Shown in pieces: positions 61,868 to 64,000 of a stretch of DNA of 64,000 nt. Below the pieces are notes generated by a model. It made no database searches. It worked only from the letters and a program-made list of their open reading frames with translations, and was not told the origin of the DNA. Positions within the stretch are counted from its first letter, which is position 1. Each line of letters begins with the position of its first letter. The DNA is from Lautropia sp. SCN 69-89 (GTDB lineage: Bacteria; Pseudomonadota; Gammaproteobacteria; Burkholderiales; Burkholderiaceae_E). Location of the stretch: contig MEED01000014.1 in NCBI GenBank assembly GCA_001724855.1, positions 145,794-209,793 of the forward strand, in the 5' to 3' direction. The position numbers and the translations under genes are program-made.

Positions 61868-64000
61868 CAGGCGTCCTGCGACGACGGAACCAGCAGCTCG
61901 CGGTTGCCGTTGGACGCCATCGCGGAGACCAGCCCCGACTTCTCCATCTGCTCGAGCAGGCGCGCCGCGCGGTTGTAGCCGATGCGCAGGTGACGCTGCA
62001 CCAGCGAGATCGACGCGCGCTTGTGCCGCATCACGACAGCCACCGCCTGGTCGTACATCGGATCGGCCTCGCCGTCGATGCCGGCCTCGGCGAGCGTCTG
62101 CGACAGGCCGCCGAAGCCGACCGCGCTGCCCGGGTCGGCTTCCTCGGGCACGCCGCCTTCGAGGATGCCGTCGACGTACTGCGGCTCGGCCAGCTGGCGC
62201 CAGTGCTCGACCACCTTGTGCACCTCGCCGTCGGCGACGAAGGCGCCGTGCACCCGCACCGGCACGCCTCCGCCGGGAGGCAGGTAGAGCATGTCGCCCT
62301 GGCCGAGCAGCGACTCGGCGCCCATCTGGTCGAGGATGGTGCGCGAGTCGATCTTCGAGGAGACCTGGAACGCGATCCGCGTCGGGATGTTCGCCTTGAT
62401 GAGCCCGGTGATCACGTCGACCGAAGGCCGCTGCGTGGCGAGGATCAGGTGGATCCCGGCCGCGCGCGCCTTCTGCGCCAGGCGCGCGATCAGCTCCTCG
62501 ATCTTCTTGCCGACCACCATCATCAGGTCGGCCAGTTCGTCGATCACGACCACGATCTGCGGCAGGCGACCCAACGGCTCGGGCGCGTCGGGCGTGAGCG
62601 AGAACGGGTTCGGGATCAGCTGCTCGCGCTTCTCGGCCTCGGCGATCTTGTGGTTGTAGCCCGAGAGGTTGCGGGTAGCGCCGCTCCATCTCGGCGACGC
62701 ACCAGTTCAGCGCATTGCCGGCCTGTCGCATGTCGGTGACCACCGGCGCGAGCAGGTGCGGAATGCCCTCGTAGGTGCTCATCTCGAGCATCTTCGGGTC
62801 GATGAGGATCATCCGCACCTGCGTGGGGTCGCTCTTGTAGAGCAGCGACAGCAGCATCGCGTTGATGCCCACCGACTTGCCCGAGCCGGTGGTGCCGGCC
62901 ACCAGCAGGTGCGGCATCTTCGCGAGATCGACCACCATCGGGTTGCCGGCGATGTCCTTGCCCAGCGCCAGCGTGAGGGGCGACGCGCTGGTCGCGTAGA
63001 CCTGCGAGGCGAGGATCTCGGACAGCCGCACCGTCTGGCGACGCGCATTGGGCAGCTCGAGCCCCATCAGGTTCTTGCCGGGAATCGTCTCGACGACCCG
63101 GATCGACACCAGCGACAGCGCGCGCGCGAGGTCCTTCGACAGGTTGACGATCTGGCTGCCCTTCACGCCGGTGGCCGGCTCGATCTCGTAGCGGGTGATC
63201 ACCGGGCCCGGATAGGCGGCGACCACGTTGGCCGCGACGTTGAAGTCGGAGAGTTTCTTCTCGATGAGCCGCGACGTGTATTCGAGCGTCTCCTGCGAGA
63301 CGCCCTCGGCGGCCACCGGCGGCTCGTCGAGCAGCGACACCGGCGGCAGTTGCGTGTCGGCCGGCAGGTCGACGAACAGCACGTTCTGCCGCTCGGCCTC
63401 GGCGCGCTCGGAGCGCTCGATGCGCGCCACCGGCGTCTCGATGCGCACCGGCTCGGGGTCGTCGTCGAGGATGCGCCGCTTCACCTGCACCTGCTCGTCG
63501 CGCTCGGTGGCCGCGACCTCGCCGATGCGCCGGTCGCGCCGCGCCACCACCGCTTCCACCAGCCGCTGCGCCGACCATTCGAGCGCGAAGCCGATGCGCT
63601 CGAAGATCGTCAGCCACGACCAGCCGCTCCACAGCCGCTCCACAGGCTGAAGCCCGCGGCCACCAGCACCAGCAGCACCAGCGTGCCGCCGACCGGGCCC
63701 AGCGCGACGAACAGCGGATCGGTGAGCACCGCACCGACGATGCCGCCCGGGCCCATCGGCAGGTCGGCCTGCAGGCTGTGCAGTCGTGCCGACTCGATGC
63801 CCACGCAGCCCAGCATCAGCAGGCCGAAGCCGACCCAGCGCTCCCAGGCGAAGCGCTGCGGGGGCACCGCCTCGGGCGCACTGGCTCGCAACGTGCGCAA
63901 GCCGCGCAGCACCGACACGCCGAACAGCGCGACCAGCAGGTAGGCGCTCAGTCCGAACAGGTAGAGCAGCAGGTCGGCGAACCAGGCGCCGACCCGCCCG
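61867..64000 (-). pseudogene. ftsK: DNA translocase FtsK, 5'-incomplete and broken by two lesions
   Basis: Continues beyond the right edge. N-terminal membrane segments ([22 protein letters not shown]) lead into [17 protein letters not shown] sequence; motor with [15 protein letters not shown] and [21 protein letters not shown]-terminal gamma DNA-binding domain ([19 protein letters not shown]). The frame breaks twice: an 11-bp tandem duplication (63621-63644, near SLWSG) and an absent stretch of about 23 bases (RLMSKLGV between MERRY and RNLSGYN, near 62673). Coding is otherwise perfect. As FtsK is essential in most bacteria, sequence error is likely. Confidence 0.88.

Overview
The window is a GC-rich, gene-dense chromosomal segment of a betaproteobacterium, most likely of the Burkholderiales. 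The evidence is conserved gene order (odhA-odhB-lpdA; gltA-sdhE-sdhBADC with a divergent gntR and mdh; thrS-infC-rpmI-rplT-pheS-pheT-ihfA-merR), a Bug-type tricarboxylate receptor, a DUF1631 gene and the PA2779/PA2778 pair. I see no insertion sequence, phage, CRISPR array or plasmid module.

Layout. 1-5737 (minus): the 2-oxoglutarate dehydrogenase complex (sucA, sucB, lpdA) and the first codons of a probable zapE. 5914-6021: a perfect 44-bp inverted repeat at the end of the next gene. 6012-7351 (minus): the PA2779/PA2778 membrane-protein and cysteine-peptidase pair. 7594-12330 (plus): a three-gene 2-oxoglutarate:ferredoxin/NADP oxidoreductase cluster. 12421-17495 (minus): gltA, sdhE, sdhB, sdhA, sdhD, sdhC. 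17610-18434 (minus): a GntR regulator, divergent from 18580-25671 (plus) mdh, prpB, prpC, prpD, acnA. The first 25 kb is therefore almost entirely citric-acid and methylcitrate cycle, with two alternative 2-oxoglutarate-oxidising enzymes side by side.

25762-33310: three c-di-GMP (EAL/GGDEF) proteins around a small glycosyltransferase/VOC pair. 33625-33701: tRNA-Pro(GGG). 33804-35486: a carotenoid/retinol-oxidoreductase-like flavoprotein. 35458-43178 (minus): merR, ihfA, pheT, pheS, rplT, rpmI, infC, thrS, headed by tRNA-Val(GAC). 43306-46191: a divergent iron-type ABC permease and ATPase. 46217-50892 (minus): a branched-chain amino-acid (Liv) ABC operon. 51221-55596 (minus): DUF1631 protein, thioesterase, Bug receptor. 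55782-64000 (minus): tRNA-Ser(CGA), serS, rarA, an MFS transporter, a D-threonine-aldolase-like enzyme, lolA and a 5'-incomplete ftsK.

The most unusual property is a set of small frame-breaking lesions in otherwise well conserved genes: internal deletions in prpD, acnA (twice), a GGDEF-EAL gene and ftsK, and an 11-bp tandem duplication in ftsK. Because ftsK and acnA are normally essential or important, an assembly or consensus error is the leading explanation, but raw reads are needed to decide. The biologically most interesting locus is the 2-oxoglutarate:ferredoxin/NADP oxidoreductase cluster lying between the 2-oxoglutarate dehydrogenase genes and citrate synthase.
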